Source: Rhodobacter sp. TJ_12 (GTDB lineage: Bacteria > Pseudomonadota > Alphaproteobacteria > Rhodobacterales > Rhodobacteraceae). From it: a stretch of DNA of 64,000 bases. The notes below the pieces were generated by a model that was not told the origin of the DNA, ran no database searches, and saw only the letters and a list, made by a program, of their open reading frames with translations. Where the stretch lies: assembly GCF_020023995.1 (NCBI RefSeq), contig NZ_NRRD01000003.1, forward strand, positions 124,001 to 188,000. The letters run 5' to 3'. Numbering within the stretch: position 1 is the first letter of the stretch; every line of letters begins with the position of its first letter. Below are positions 34,402-44,710 of this stretch, piece after piece. The position numbers and the translations under genes were made by a program.

Positions 34402-37275
34402 CTATTCCGCCGCGACCGGCAAGCCCAGCATTGGCGCAAGGTAGCGCCCGGTATGGCTTTCGGGCACGGTGGCCACCTGTTCGGGCGTGCCTTCGGCCAC
34501 AATGCGCCCGCCGCCATCGCCGCCCTCGGGGCCAATGTCGATGATCCAATCGGCGGTTTTGATCACATCGAGATTGTGTTCGATCACCACGACCGTGTTG
34601 CCCTGTTCGACCAAGGAATGCAGCACTTCCAAAAGCTTACGCACATCTTCGAAATGCAGCCCCGTGGTGGGTTCGTCCAAGATATAAAGCGTACGCCCCG
34701 TGGCGCGGCGGCTGAGTTCTTTGGACAATTTCACTCGCTGCGCTTCGCCGCCCGAAAGCGTAGTCGCCTGCTGACCGACCTTGATATAGCCAAGCCCCAC
34801 CTCAACCAGCGCATCCATCTTTTCGCGGATCGCGGGCACGGCTTTAAAGAACTCCTGCGCGTCTTCCACCGTCATATCCAGCACATCGGCAATCGACTTG
34901 CCCTTGAACTGAATTTCCAGCGTCTCGCGGTTGTAGCGGTGGCCCTTGCAGGTTTCGCATTCCACATAGACGTCGGGCAGGAAGTGCATCTCGATCTTGA
35001 TCACGCCATCGCCTTGGCAGGCCTCACAACGCCCGCCTTTGACGTTGAAGGAAAACCGCCCCGGCTTGTAACCGCGCGCCTGTGCCTCGGGCAGGCCCGC
35101 AAACCAATCGCGGATCGGCGTGAAGGCCCCTGTATAGGTGGCAGGGTTGGACCGCGGCGTGCGCCCAATCGGGCGTTGGTCAATGTCGATCACCTTATCA
35201 AGGTGTTCAAAGCCGCGAATGCTTTCGCAAGGCGCGGGGGTTTCGCGCGCGCCATTCAATCGCATCGCCGCGTTTTTATAAAGCGTTTCAATCGTCAGCG
35301 TGGATTTGCCGCCCCCCGAAACGCCGGTGACGCAGACAAATTTCCCAAGCGGGAAGTCCACCGTCACATCTTTGAGGTTGTTACCACAAGCTTTTGAGAC
35401 CTTAAGCTTTTTCCCATTTCCCTTGCGGCGTTTGGCGGGCACTTCAATGGCGCGGGTGCCGGACAGATATTGCCCCGTGAGGCTCGCCGGGTCCGCCGCA
35501 ATCTCGCCCGGTGTGCCGCGCGCGACGACTTGGCCGCCATGCACGCCCGCGCCGGGGCCAATGTCAAAAACGTAATCCGCATGGCGGATCGCATCTTCGT
35601 CATGCTCCACCACCAAGACCGTATTGCCCTGATCGCGCAGGTTTTTCAGCGTGCCCAAAAGCCGGTCATTGTCGCGCTGGTGCAGCCCGATCGAGGGTTC
35701 GTCCAGCACATAAAGCACCCCCGTCAGGCCAGAGCCGATCTGGCTGGCGAGCCGGATCCGCTGGCTTTCGCCGCCCGACAGCGTGCCCGCTGCGCGCGAA
35801 AGCGTCAGGTAATCCAGCCCCACGTTGACCAAGAACCCCAACCGCTCGCGGATTTCTTTCAAGATCGGGCGGGCGATTTCATTGTGCTGCGTGCCCAAGC
35901 TTTCGGGCACGGTGCCAATCCAGTCATGCGCCTCGCGGATCGACATTTCCACCAATTGCCCAATATGCAGCCCGGCGATTTTCACCGCCAAAGCCTCGGG
36001 CTTTAGCCGGTGCCCGCCGCAGGCACCACAGGGGCGGTTGTTCTGGTAACGCTCCATCTCTTCGCGCGACCAAGCCGAATCCGTCTCGCGGTAACGGCGC
36101 TCCATATTTGGGATGATGCCTTCGAAGCTGCGACTGACCTCATAGACCCGCCCGCCTTCGTCAAAGCGGAATTTGATCTGATCCTCGCCCGAGCCGTAAA
36201 GGAACAGCTTTTGCACCTCGGGGGCCAGGTCCTTCCACGGCTTGCGCTTGTCGAACCCGTAATGCTTCGCCAAAGCCTCAATCGTTTGCGTGAAATAGGG
36301 GCTTTTCGACTTTGCCCAAGGGGCCAGCGCGCCCGCCATCAGCGTCAGCGTGGTATCCGGCACCACCAGACGTTCGTCAAAGAAAAGCTCCACCCCCAGC
36401 CCATCACAGGCCGGGCAGGCGCCAAAAGGCGCGTTGAAAGAAAACAGACGCGGCTCGATTTCCGGAATGGTGAAACCAGACACCGGGCAGGCGAATTTTT
36501 CCGAAAAGGTCACCCGCGCGGGCTCTTGCCCCGCCTCAATCGCATCATTCGACAGCGCCTCTTCCCAAAGCGCGATCCCATCCGCCAAATCCAGCGCGGT
36601 GCGGAAACTGTCCGCCAGACGTGTCTCCAACCCTTCACGGACCACAATCCGATCCACCACCACATCGATATTGTGACGGAATTTTTTGTCTAAGGTCGGC
36701 GGTTCCTCAAGGTCGTAAAAGGCGCCGTTCACCTTCACCCGCTGAAAGCCCGCCTTGCGCCATTCGGCGAATTCCTTGCGGTATTCGCCCTTGCGGTCGC
36801 GGATCACGGGAGCCAGCAAATAACCCCGCGCGCCCTCTTCCATCGCCATCACGCGATCGACCATATCTTGCACCTGCATTGCCTGAATCGGCAGACCCGT
36901 GGCGGGGCTATAGGGCGTGCCCGCGCGGGCGAATAGCAGTCGCAGATAGTCATAGATCTCGGTCACCGTGCCGACGGTCGAGCGCGGGTTTTTCGACGTG
37001 GTCTTTTGCTCAATCGAGATAGCCGGGGATAGGCCCGAAATATGATCGACATCGGGTTTGCCCATCATATCAAGGAATTGCCGCGCATAGGCCGACAGGC
37101 TTTCGACGTAGCGCCGCTGTCCCTCGGCATAGATCGTATCGAAGGCGAGCGACGACTTACCCGAGCCCGAAAGCCCGGTGATGACGGTCAGCGCATCGCG
37201 CGGGATGTCGAGATCGACCCCCTTGAGGTTATGCTCGCGCGCGCCCCGCACCTCGATGAATTTTTGCTCGGCCAT
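34402..37275 (-). CDS. uvrA: Excinuclease ABC subunit A
   Basis: 957-residue UvrA, the damage sensor of nucleotide excision repair. Both ATPase modules are complete: Walker [15 protein letters not shown] near residue 35 with the signature [18 protein letters not shown], and the second Walker [11 protein letters not shown] with [15 protein letters not shown]. Zinc-finger Cys pairs are visible ([32 protein letters not shown]). Length is normal. It has a LexA box 66 bases upstream, so it is in the SOS regulon. It is the only repair gene here besides lexA. Confidence 0.98.
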   Translation of the reverse strand: MAEQKFIEVRGAREHNLKGVDLDIPRDALTVITGLSGSGKSSLAFDTIYAEGQRRYVESLSAYARQFLDMMGKPDVDHISGLSPAISIEQKTTSKNPRSTVGTVTEIYDYLRLLFARAGTPYSPATGLPIQAMQVQDMVDRVMAMEEGARGYLLAPVIRDRKGEYRKEFAEWRKAGFQRVKVNGAFYDLEEPPTLDKKFRHNIDVVVDRIVVREGLETRLADSFRTALDLADGIALWEEALSNDAIEAGQEPARVTFSEKFACPVSGFTIPEIEPRLFSFNAPFGACPACDGLGVELFFDERLVVPDTTLTLMAGALAPWAKSKSPYFTQTIEALAKHYGFDKRKPWKDLAPEVQKLFLYGSGEDQIKFRFDEGGRVYEVSRSFEGIIPNMERRYRETDSAWSREEMERYQNNRPCGACGGHRLKPEALAVKIAGLHIGQLVEMSIREAHDWIGTVPESLGTQHNEIARPILKEIRERLGFLVNVGLDYLTLSRAAGTLSGGESQRIRLASQIGSGLTGVLYVLDEPSIGLHQRDNDRLLGTLKNLRDQGNTVLVVEHDEDAIRHADYVFDIGPGAGVHGGQVVARGTPGEIAADPASLTGQYLSGTRAIEVPAKRRKGNGKKLKVSKACGNNLKDVTVDFPLGKFVCVTGVSGGGKSTLTIETLYKNAAMRLNGARETPAPCESIRGFEHLDKVIDIDQRPIGRTPRSNPATYTGAFTPIRDWFAGLPEAQARGYKPGRFSFNVKGGRCEACQGDGVIKIEMHFLPDVYVECETCKGHRYNRETLEIQFKGKSIADVLDMTVEDAQEFFKAVPAIREKMDALVEVGLGYIKVGQQATTLSGGEAQRVKLSKELSRRATGRTLYILDEPTTGLHFEDVRKLLEVLHSLVEQGNTVVVIEHNLDVIKTADWIIDIGPEGGDGGGRIVAEGTPEQVATVPESHTGRYLAPMLGLPVAAE

Positions 37276-37340
37276 ACCCGTCTCCGTTCAAAGCCCCCAA
37301 TAGATAGGGGGTCAGGGGCGAGTCTCCAATGCGAAAATGC

Positions 37341-37355
37341 GAACAGAAGGGGAAC
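37341..37355 (-). promoter_or_regulatory. LexA (SOS) box upstream of uvrA
   Basis: GAAC AGAAGGG GAAC on the plus strand, i.e. GTTC-N7-GTTC reading towards uvrA. It has the same geometry as the lexA box at 9767-9781 and lies 66 bases before the uvrA start. Confidence 0.88.
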
Positions 37356-37531
37356 TTTTGCGCCCGGCGCCAAAGATTTGCGCGGCCTGCCGCCTGTTGC
37401 TGCCACGCAGCATAGAAATCATTCATGTCTTCGCATATCTAAGGTAAAAGCGCTTGAAACCACGCAGCGTTCTGCCACATGGAACCGACAGGCGCCCCTG
37501 CGCTTTGGCGCCGCAAAAGAAGGAATACGAG

Positions 37532-37906
37532 ATGTTCAACTTCCTGCGCCCTTCTGGCCAAGGGCAAGGTCGCGTCGAACGGATCGCGCCGAAAGACGCG
37601 GTGCAAATGGTCACCAAAGGCGAAGCGATTTTGCTTGATGTGCGCGACGGGATGGAGCTGCGCGCCAGCGGCAAAGCCAAAGGCGCGCTACATGTGCCAA
37701 TGGCGGCGGTGGCGATGAAATGCGACCCGTCGAGCCCCGAATGCCTGAAAGAGCTGTCGCTTGATAAACCCGTGGTGCTTTACTGCGCCTCTGGTGCGCG
37801 CAGCCAAGGCGCTGGGCGAATGCTGGTGTCGCTGGGCTATACCAAGGTCTTCAACCTTGGCGGGCTGAACGACTGGCACCATGGCGGCGGCCAAGTGGTG
37901 CGCTAA
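37532..37906 (+). CDS. Rhodanese-domain protein (single domain sulfurtransferase-like)
   Basis: 124 residues. The rhodanese fold is recognisable: IAPKDAVQMVTKGEAILLDVRDGMELRASGKAKGALHVP near the start and the active-site loop VVLYCASGARSQGAGRMLVSLGY with the catalytic Cys (about residue 87). The loop length fits the PspE/GlpE type acting on thiosulfate or persulfide. AAGGAATACG precedes the ATG at 37532. It diverges from uvrA; no signal peptide is evident, so it should be cytoplasmic. The physiological sulfur donor is unknown. Confidence 0.85.
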   Translation: MFNFLRPSGQGQGRVERIAPKDAVQMVTKGEAILLDVRDGMELRASGKAKGALHVPMAAVAMKCDPSSPECLKELSLDKPVVLYCASGARSQGAGRMLVSLGYTKVFNLGGLNDWHHGGGQVVR

Positions 37907-37960
37907 GGCGCAACGCCACAGGGGCGTGCCCCGAAGATCGGGGGGGGGCTGCCCAAACGG

Positions 37961-39574
37961 CTAGGGCGCCATCAGATCGCGATAGGCGGCAGAATCGGCC
38001 TGCATGCGGGTGAAGACGCGGTATTTGCGCGCGTGGAAATCGGCAATCGCCGCACCGCGCGGCGCGACCACCTGCCCTCCGCCGGCCATTGCTGCCATCG
38101 CGGCGGGCAGGTCGGGCTGGTGGCCCGCTGCCACAGCGGCCAGCATCGCACAGCCCAACAGCACCGGTTCTGCCGTGTCAGGCACCACCACTGCACAGCC
38201 CGTCGCATCGGCGTTTTCGCGCACGAAAAGTGGGTTTTGCGCCAGCCCGCCGCTCATCACCAGCGTATCGATTTGCACCCCCTCGGCGCGCATCGCCGCG
38301 ATGATCTGGCGCGTGCCATAGGCCAGCGCCTGCACCGTGGCCAAATAATCCAGCGCAAGATCATCCAGATCACTGGTGAGACCCAACCCGACCAGCGCGC
38401 CCTTTCGCCACGCTTCGGCCAAAGGCGAGCGGTTGCCGTGAAAATCGGGCTGCACATGGCGGGTAGCGGTCAGGGTGGCGGTTTCTTCGGCCATGCTGGC
38501 CAGATGCGCTTCGATCAGCGCCGCGACGCGTTTGCCCTCGGCCTGCGCGCGCTCGGCCAAGGGGATGGCGGCCGCATGGCGCGCGATCACCGCATCCATC
38601 AAGGCGCCCGCCGCGGATTGCCCGCCTTCAAGCGCCCAAACTCCGGGCAACACCGCCCCGAAATACGGGCCCCAAATACCGGGCACAAAGCGCGGATCGG
38701 GATCAAGCGCGATATGACAGCTTGAAGTGCCCGCGATCAGCGCAAGCCGCCCCTGCCAGCCCGCACCGCACACCCCCAAAGTGCCCAAAGCACCCGCATG
38801 GGCATCGATCATCGAGGTGGATACGGCAAGCCCCGGCACAAGGCCCAGCTCCGCTGCCGCCGTCTCGGTCAGGCGCCCGGCCAGACGTCCGGGCGGGGCC
38901 AGTTGTGCGCCAATCGCGCTATGTTCAGCCTGAGCCAATTCGGCAAGCCCGATGGCGGCCAGAAAGTCATCGTCCCAGCCCTCGCCCGCCTCCCCCTTAT
39001 GGCCCAGATAGGTCCATTTGCACACGGTCGAGCACAGCGAACGCACCGCCGTGCCCGTGGCGCGATGCACCAGCCAGTCGGGCAGATCCCAGAACTGACG
39101 CGCCTGCGCCCAAGCGGAAGGCAATTCGCGTTTGAGCCAGCGCAACTTGGGCAACTGCATCTCGGGCGAGATGCGCCCGCCGACATGGGCCAAAGGCGCA
39201 CCGCCGATAGTATTGATTGCCTCGGCATCGTCCAGGGCGCGGTGATCCATCCACAAGATCACATCTTGTTCGGGCGCGCCGCCGGGATCAATGCTGACCG
39301 GTGCGCCCCCGGCCCCGGTCACAACCAGCGAACAGGTGGCATCAAAGCCGATCCCGGCCACATCGGCCCCGGCGACCCCGGCCTGCGCCAAGGCGGCGCG
39401 CGTGGCGGCGCAAACCGCGCCCCAAATCTCTGCCGCGCTTTGCTGGGCGAAATCGGGTGCGGGCCGAAAGGTGGTGATATCTGCGGCCGCGCTGCCCAGC
39501 AACGCGCCTGCCGCGTCAAACAGGCCAGCGCGCGCGCTGCCGGTGCCGACATCGATGCCGATGAAATAGCTCAT
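37961..39574 (-). CDS. FGGY-family carbohydrate kinase, probably D-ribulokinase type
   Basis: 537-residue sugar kinase. The N-terminal phosphate loop is FIGIDVGTGSARAGLFDAAG, and LWMDHRALDDAEAINTIGG (near residue 110) with EMQLPKLRWLKRELP is typical of the ribulokinase branch of FGGY kinases. The C-terminal ATP-binding half contains VMSGGLAQNPLFVRENADATG. Length (about 540) fits this group. GGGAGGAC precedes the ATG at 39574; the longer frame to 39781 overlaps the kinase gene and is rejected. It is last in the sugar operon and should phosphorylate the product of the epimerase. The exact pentulose or hexulose is not known. Confidence 0.88.
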   Translation of the reverse strand: MSYFIGIDVGTGSARAGLFDAAGALLGSAAADITTFRPAPDFAQQSAAEIWGAVCAATRAALAQAGVAGADVAGIGFDATCSLVVTGAGGAPVSIDPGGAPEQDVILWMDHRALDDAEAINTIGGAPLAHVGGRISPEMQLPKLRWLKRELPSAWAQARQFWDLPDWLVHRATGTAVRSLCSTVCKWTYLGHKGEAGEGWDDDFLAAIGLAELAQAEHSAIGAQLAPPGRLAGRLTETAAAELGLVPGLAVSTSMIDAHAGALGTLGVCGAGWQGRLALIAGTSSCHIALDPDPRFVPGIWGPYFGAVLPGVWALEGGQSAAGALMDAVIARHAAAIPLAERAQAEGKRVAALIEAHLASMAEETATLTATRHVQPDFHGNRSPLAEAWRKGALVGLGLTSDLDDLALDYLATVQALAYGTRQIIAAMRAEGVQIDTLVMSGGLAQNPLFVRENADATGCAVVVPDTAEPVLLGCAMLAAVAAGHQPDLPAAMAAMAGGGQVVAPRGAAIADFHARKYRVFTRMQADSAAYRDLMAP

Positions 39575-39671
39575 ACTGTCCTCCCTTGTGCGACAAGCGC
39601 CACGGGTCATGGGGAGGGTGAAGACCCGTGGCGCTGCCGTCAAGCCGCGCGACACGCGGCTGTCTTCGCCC

Positions 39672-40307
39672 CTAGGGGACGAAAACCAGATCGGCCGGAC
39701 CGGAGCGATAGCGCACCGTATGGCCGTTTGGAATGTCATTGCCGTCCAGCTTGTGATCGATCTCGGCCTCGCTGAGCCCATAGCCCACCCAGCGACCCCG
39801 CAAGCGGCGGCGCAGTTCGTCCTCAGCCACCTCGATCATCACGGTCCGGTCAAAGAGCGGATGCAAACTAGGCCAAGGATCATCTTGCAAAAGAAGATAA
39901 TTCCCCTCCGCCAAGATCAGCTTTGCCGTGGGCTCAATGATCCGCGCCGAGCCGCGCGAGATTTCCAGATCGCGGTCAAAGACCGGCACCGCCACCGCGC
40001 CTTCTGCCGGGTCGCGCAGCCGCGCTAAGGTGGACCGCAGCCCGCCCACATCGAACGTATCGGGCGCGCCTTTCCACGGACGACGGCCACGGGCATGAAG
40101 CACCGCATCATCGTAGTGGAAACCATCCATCGGCAAGATCGCGCAAGCGCCGGGACTTTCGGCCTCAATCACCTGCGCAAGCGCCTCCACCAGCGTGGAT
40201 TTGCCAGAGCCCGGTGCGCCAGAAATGGCCAGCACCTGCCGGTCGGGGCGCGCAAGCATCTCGCGCGCCACCGCCACAAGGCCCAGCATATCGACCCGCG
40301 CGCCCAT
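39672..40307 (-). CDS. P-loop kinase of the FrcK / uridine-kinase-like type
   Basis: 211 residues. Walker A GAPGSGKSTLVEAL is near residue 30, and the acceptor region ILPMDGFHYDDAVLHARGRRPWKGAPDTFDVGG follows, as in nucleoside/pantothenate-kinase-like P-loop kinases. Close homologues lie in ribose-type ABC operons, e.g. frcK of the Sinorhizobium fructose operon (frcBCAK). The start overlaps the epimerase stop by ATGA. A role in phosphorylating the imported sugar, in parallel with the FGGY kinase, is inferred; the real acceptor is unknown. Confidence 0.8.
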   Translation of the reverse strand: MGARVDMLGLVAVAREMLARPDRQVLAISGAPGSGKSTLVEALAQVIEAESPGACAILPMDGFHYDDAVLHARGRRPWKGAPDTFDVGGLRSTLARLRDPAEGAVAVPVFDRDLEISRGSARIIEPTAKLILAEGNYLLLQDDPWPSLHPLFDRTVMIEVAEDELRRRLRGRWVGYGLSEAEIDHKLDGNDIPNGHTVRYRSGPADLVFVP

Positions 40308-41155
40308 CAGATCAGCCGATATTGCTTGGCTTTGTTCTTCAGGAACGGCAGGCCTTTCGACATCACCTCATCATGGCTTTCCGCCACCGGGCGCCAAACC
40401 GACAGGCCATAGCCCACTTCGGGCGGCATGTTGATGAAGCTTTCCATCGCCAACCCGCCTTTGAAGCCAATCGCGGCAAGGGTCGCGTAGATCTCATCCC
40501 AATCGCAGGTGCCTTCGCCCGGCGTCCCCCGGTCACTTTCCGACAGGTGGATGTATTTCAGAAACTCGCGCGCATCCAAAATGCCGTTGCCTGCGCCCTT
40601 TTCCTCGATGTTCATGTGATAGGTATCAAGGTGGATGAAGATGTTATCCGCGCCCACTTTGTGGATCATGTCGCGCGCTTGCCAGCCGGTGTTGATCAGG
40701 TGGTTTTCATAGCGGTTGACCGGCTCGATCCCGAACAAAAGGCCGATCTTCTTGGCATAAGCCGCGCCGGCTTCCAGCACGCGGGCGACATTGTCATATT
40801 CTTGCGCGGTGCCGGGCAAGCCGGTGCGCTGGCCGATACCGCCATAGGTCACGCCCGACAGCGCCTCTGCCCCGCAGGCCTTGGTTTTATCGAGTGCGAG
40901 TTTCAGATAATCGATCGCCTTTTCGGGATGGTTCGAGGCCCAGCATTCTTCGGGCAGGCCAAGCGAGCAGACCGCGCGCAGACCCGATTTTTCCAACAGG
41001 CCCGCGGTATGGGCGGTATCAATCGTGGCGGGTTGCAGCATCGGGATTTCGATGAAATCGACGCCATATTCCAGCGCCCCGGCCACCGCGCGTTCCGCGC
41101 CGTCGTGGTCCCAGTTCATCGTCCACATGCTGGTATGAACACCGAATCCTTCCAT
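40307..41155 (-). CDS. Ketose 3-epimerase, D-tagatose/D-allulose 3-epimerase family
   Basis: 282-residue TIM-barrel protein. All four metal ligands of the family can be placed: Glu144 (FGIEPVNRYE), Asp177 (HLDTYHMNIEE), His203 (YIHLSESDRGTPGEG) and Glu238 (AMESF). Their spacing is identical to Glu152/Asp185/His211/Glu246 of the Pseudomonas cichorii enzyme. Such enzymes invert C3 of ketoses, for example allulose-fructose or ribulose-xylulose. It lies 4 bases after the ABC permease and overlaps the P-loop kinase, so it is part of the uptake operon. The natural sugar is not known. Confidence 0.9.
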   Translation of the reverse strand: MEGFGVHTSMWTMNWDHDGAERAVAGALEYGVDFIEIPMLQPATIDTAHTAGLLEKSGLRAVCSLGLPEECWASNHPEKAIDYLKLALDKTKACGAEALSGVTYGGIGQRTGLPGTAQEYDNVARVLEAGAAYAKKIGLLFGIEPVNRYENHLINTGWQARDMIHKVGADNIFIHLDTYHMNIEEKGAGNGILDAREFLKYIHLSESDRGTPGEGTCDWDEIYATLAAIGFKGGLAMESFINMPPEVGYGLSVWRPVAESHDEVMSKGLPFLKNKAKQYRLI

Positions 41156-41159
41156 GGTG

Positions 41160-42152
41160 TCAGTCCTTTCTGAAGGGTATGAGGGCGGCCAGCCTGCCCG
41201 AACGCAGGATCATCACGGCGATGAGGAACAGCCCCCAAACCGCGGTCGCAAGATGTTGGTTGGCGCCGATCAGGTTCAGACCCGACGACAGGATTTGCAG
41301 GATCAAAATCGCAAGGATCACCGGAGCGACGCGGCCCTTGCCACCAAAGGGATCGATGCCGCCTAGAAAGATCGCCAAAACGGTGACCAGAAGCATCGCC
41401 TCGCCATGGCCGACGCGGACCGAGTTGAAACGCGCCAGCATCAAGATCCCGGCAATCGCGCACACAAGACCCGACAGGGCATAAATGGTGATCAGCGTGC
41501 GCTTGGTGGGCAGCCCCGAATATTCCGCCGCGCGGATGTTGGAGCCGACCATATAGGTCGCAAACCCGTGGCGCGAGCGCGAGAAAAGCACATGCCAGAC
41601 CAGCGCCACGATCAAGAAAAGCAGCAGCGGTAGCGGGAAGCCAAAGATCGCCCCATGCCCGAGCGCGCCCACGACATCGGGAAAGCCCGAAATATCGCCG
41701 CCCTTGGTCAAAAACTCGCCCAAGCCGCGCAGGAAGATCATCATCGCCAGTGACACAAGGATCGGATGCGCGCCGACAAAGGCGATCACCGCCCCTTCCA
41801 GCGCGCCCGCTGCCGCGCCCACGGCCATTGCCGCCACCGCGCCCATGAAGATCGCGGGCAGACCGGCCTCGGCGCCGCCGAATTGCAACATGACCCAAGC
41901 GAAGGTGAGCCCCGAGATATTGGCCAGAAAAATGATCGCCAAATTGATCCCGCCCGAGATCATCGGCCCCAGCATCGCCAGCGTCAAAAGCCCAAGCAGG
42001 GGCGCCTGATAGCCCATCGAGCCGAAATTGGCCGCCGTCAGGAACCGGGGCGAAGCCAAGCTGAACACCGTAACCATGACCGCGAGCAAGATCAGAAGCC
42101 CAAAGGTCTCGGTCCCGAGGTTTTGGCGCAAACGGGTGATGAACGCGCTCAT
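41160..42152 (-). CDS. Ribose-type sugar ABC transporter permease 2
   Basis: 330-residue membrane protein with about eight hydrophobic segments. It belongs to the BPD_transp_2 family used by ribose, xylose and fructose importers. The cytoplasmic motif GALEGAVIAFVGAHPILVSLAMMIFLRGLGEFLTKGG, which contacts the ATPase, is clear. The start overlaps the other permease stop by ATGA. It forms a heterodimer with the gene at 42149-43144. The epimerase starts 4 bases downstream. Confidence 0.92.
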   Translation of the reverse strand: MSAFITRLRQNLGTETFGLLILLAVMVTVFSLASPRFLTAANFGSMGYQAPLLGLLTLAMLGPMISGGINLAIIFLANISGLTFAWVMLQFGGAEAGLPAIFMGAVAAMAVGAAAGALEGAVIAFVGAHPILVSLAMMIFLRGLGEFLTKGGDISGFPDVVGALGHGAIFGFPLPLLLFLIVALVWHVLFSRSRHGFATYMVGSNIRAAEYSGLPTKRTLITIYALSGLVCAIAGILMLARFNSVRVGHGEAMLLVTVLAIFLGGIDPFGGKGRVAPVILAILILQILSSGLNLIGANQHLATAVWGLFLIAVMILRSGRLAALIPFRKD

Positions 42153-43144
42153 TTCGCGCCCTCCTTGCGGGTGGCGACCAAGCCGCCAAGGTTCATGTTG
42201 GAGGTGGAGATCGCGACCAAGATTGCGGCGCCGATGATCATCTTGAAGGCAAAGGGCGAAATCCCCAGAAGGTTCAGCCCGTTTTGCGTCACGGCGACGA
42301 ACATCACGCCCAGCACCGCGCCCAGAACCGTGCCCTTGCCGCCGCCCAGCCGCGCGCCGCCCAAGACCACAGCGGCCAAAACGTCAAGTTCGCGGCCATA
42401 AAGCGCGTTTGGCACCACCTCTTGCACGATATTGACCTGCATCAGCGCGGCAATCCCGGCCATCAGCCCCATCCAGCCATAGGCCAGCGCCTGCATCAGC
42501 GCGAGGTTGACACCCGCGCGGCGCGCGCCTTCGGGGTTGTCGCCAAAGGCATAGATCTGCCGCCCCAAATTGGTGCGCTGGATCAACACCCAAGTGGCAA
42601 TGACACAGACCACCATCACCGCCACCGGCATCATCAATTGCGACCATGCGCCATCGGCGGATTGATGTTCAAAAAGCGCGATCCGGTCGATCCACCAATC
42701 GGGCAGGTTGTAGATGCTGCGCCCCCGTGTGAAGAACATCAGCAGCCCAAAAAAGGCGTTGAAGGTGGCGATGGTGACCACGATCGAGATGATCCGAAAG
42801 CCATGGATCAGCGCGGCATTGATCAGCCCCAGCGAAATCCCCACCATGCCGCATGCGATAAAGCCCAAAAGCCAATTGCCGCCGCCAATCCCAATGAGGA
42901 ATTTCGCCGCCACATATTGCACGACCGAGGTGGCCACCGCGAAGGAAATGTCGATCCCCCCGGCGATCAGCACGACCAACAGCCCCACCGCCCAGATCAG
43001 ATTGACCGAAGAGTTGTTGAGCAACGAGGTCAGGTTGCCCAGCGTCAAAAACGTATCGGTCGCCAGCGACAGGAAGATGCAGATCGCCGCCAGCGCGATA
43101 AAGATGCGCGTCTCGATCTGGCGGTTTTTCATCAGGTTACGCAT
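42149..43144 (-). CDS. Ribose-type sugar ABC transporter permease 1
   Basis: 331-residue BPD_transp_2 permease. VLIAGGIDISFAVATSVVQYVAAK (near residue 60) and INAALIHGFRIISIVVTIATFNAF carry the family coupling motifs. It overlaps the ATPase gene by 8 bases and the second permease by 4, so the three are translated together. Two different permeases in one operon imply a heterodimeric channel. Confidence 0.92.
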   Translation of the reverse strand: MRNLMKNRQIETRIFIALAAICIFLSLATDTFLTLGNLTSLLNNSSVNLIWAVGLLVVLIAGGIDISFAVATSVVQYVAAKFLIGIGGGNWLLGFIACGMVGISLGLINAALIHGFRIISIVVTIATFNAFFGLLMFFTRGRSIYNLPDWWIDRIALFEHQSADGAWSQLMMPVAVMVVCVIATWVLIQRTNLGRQIYAFGDNPEGARRAGVNLALMQALAYGWMGLMAGIAALMQVNIVQEVVPNALYGRELDVLAAVVLGGARLGGGKGTVLGAVLGVMFVAVTQNGLNLLGISPFAFKMIIGAAILVAISTSNMNLGGLVATRKEGAK

Positions 43145-44633
43145 AGATCGCCGCCTCCAGCGCTTGAATGGTGGTCTGGCGCGGGTCGTAGCTGTGGCGG
43201 ATTTGCCCGCCCGCCATATGCAAGATACGGTCAGAGTTATACAGCACCTCTGACGCCTCGTCCGAGATCAGCAAGATCGCCAGCCCCTGATCGGCCAGTT
43301 CACGCACGATGCGAAAGATGCCCGCCCGCGCGCCCACATCCACGCCCACGGTGGGGCTATCTAGAATAAGCAGCTTCGGTTCGGTGGCGAGCCATTTTGC
43401 CAACACAACCTTTTGCTGGTTGCCGCCCGACAGCGTGGCAATCGGGTTTTCCGGCGCGCCGATCTTGATGCCCAGCCGCTTGACCCAATCGCGGATCAAC
43501 GCGTCTTTCTTGGCCGGGGCGATCAGCCCGAACCGATCCAATAGCTTGTGCAGCACCGAGATGGCGGCATTGTCGGCGATGGATTGCTTTTGCAAAAGCC
43601 CCAGCGACAGCCGGTCTTCGGAGACATAGGCCAAGCCGCGTGCAATCGCATCGCGCAGCGAAGCGGGGCGGTAAGGTTTGCCCAGCAGCGTCATGGTGCC
43701 TTGGGCACGGGTCATACCAATCATCGCATGGGCCAATTCGGTGCGCCCGGCCCCGATCAGCCCAGTCAGCCCGACCACCTCGCCCGCGCGGATCGTCAGA
43801 TCGATGTTTTCAAATTGGCCGGGCACGGACAGCCCCTTGGCCTCAAACACCACCGGGCCGGTGGCCGCGCGCGCGGAAACCGTGCTTTCCAGCAAATGCC
43901 CGGTCATCAATTCGCCAAGCTTCGCCTGTGTCATCCCCTCGGTCGGGTAGACGCCGACCAGCTTGCCATCGCGCAAGACCGTCACGCGCGAGGAAATATC
44001 CAAAACCTCGGCCAGACGATGGCTGACGAACACCACCGCCACGCCATCGGCGGAAAGCTTGCGCACGATGTCCAAAAGCCGATCCGTTTCCGATTGCGTA
44101 AGCGAGGCCGTCGGCTCATCCATGAAAATCAGCCGCGCGTCATTCATCAGCGCGCGCGCAATCGCCACCACCTGCCGCTGCGCGATGGGCAGGGTTTCCA
44201 GCGGCGCGTGCAAATCCAGCGTCACCCCCAGCCGCGCCAAAGCCTCGGCGGCGGCGGCGTGCATCTTGGCAAAGGGCACACCGCGTGGGCGCGCGCCCAC
44301 CAATGTGTCAAAAGCGATGTTTTCCGCCACCGACATGTTGGGAAACAGCGCCAAATCCTGCCAAATCACCGACACGCCCTTGGCGCGGGCCTGCACCGGG
44401 GTGATGGCAGAAAGCGTCTGGCCAAACAGGCTGATTTCTTCGGCACTTTCCGGCCTATAGACGCCGGTCACAACCTTGATAAGGGTGGATTTTCCGCACC
44501 CGTTTTCGCCCGCAAGGCAATGCACCTCGCCCGCGCGCACGTCGAAATCGACCGCGTCAAGCGCCTTCACGCCCCCGAAAATCTTGGTGATGCCCTTCAG
44601 CCGAAGCGCGTCGCTGTCACTGCCGCTTGTCAT
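43137..44633 (-). CDS. Sugar ABC transporter ATP-binding protein (double domain)
   Basis: 498 residues, two fused ATPase domains like RbsA. Domain 1 has Walker A GENGCGKST (residues 42-50), signature LPIAQRQVVAIARAL and Walker B LIFMDEPTASL. Domain 2 has a degenerate Walker A (GLIGAGRTEL) and a signature LSGGNQQKVVLAKWL, the usual asymmetry of this family. It energises sugar import by the two permeases. The gene is 77 bases after the binding-protein gene. Confidence 0.94.
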   Translation of the reverse strand: MTSGSDSDALRLKGITKIFGGVKALDAVDFDVRAGEVHCLAGENGCGKSTLIKVVTGVYRPESAEEISLFGQTLSAITPVQARAKGVSVIWQDLALFPNMSVAENIAFDTLVGARPRGVPFAKMHAAAAEALARLGVTLDLHAPLETLPIAQRQVVAIARALMNDARLIFMDEPTASLTQSETDRLLDIVRKLSADGVAVVFVSHRLAEVLDISSRVTVLRDGKLVGVYPTEGMTQAKLGELMTGHLLESTVSARAATGPVVFEAKGLSVPGQFENIDLTIRAGEVVGLTGLIGAGRTELAHAMIGMTRAQGTMTLLGKPYRPASLRDAIARGLAYVSEDRLSLGLLQKQSIADNAAISVLHKLLDRFGLIAPAKKDALIRDWVKRLGIKIGAPENPIATLSGGNQQKVVLAKWLATEPKLLILDSPTVGVDVGARAGIFRIVRELADQGLAILLISDEASEVLYNSDRILHMAGGQIRHSYDPRQTTIQALEAAIYA

Positions 44634-44710
44634 TGTTTTGTCCCGCCATGAGACCGCGGGCGCAGCATTGCACGCCCACGGCTTTTCCTGCTTTGGGTCA
44701 AGCCCCGCGC

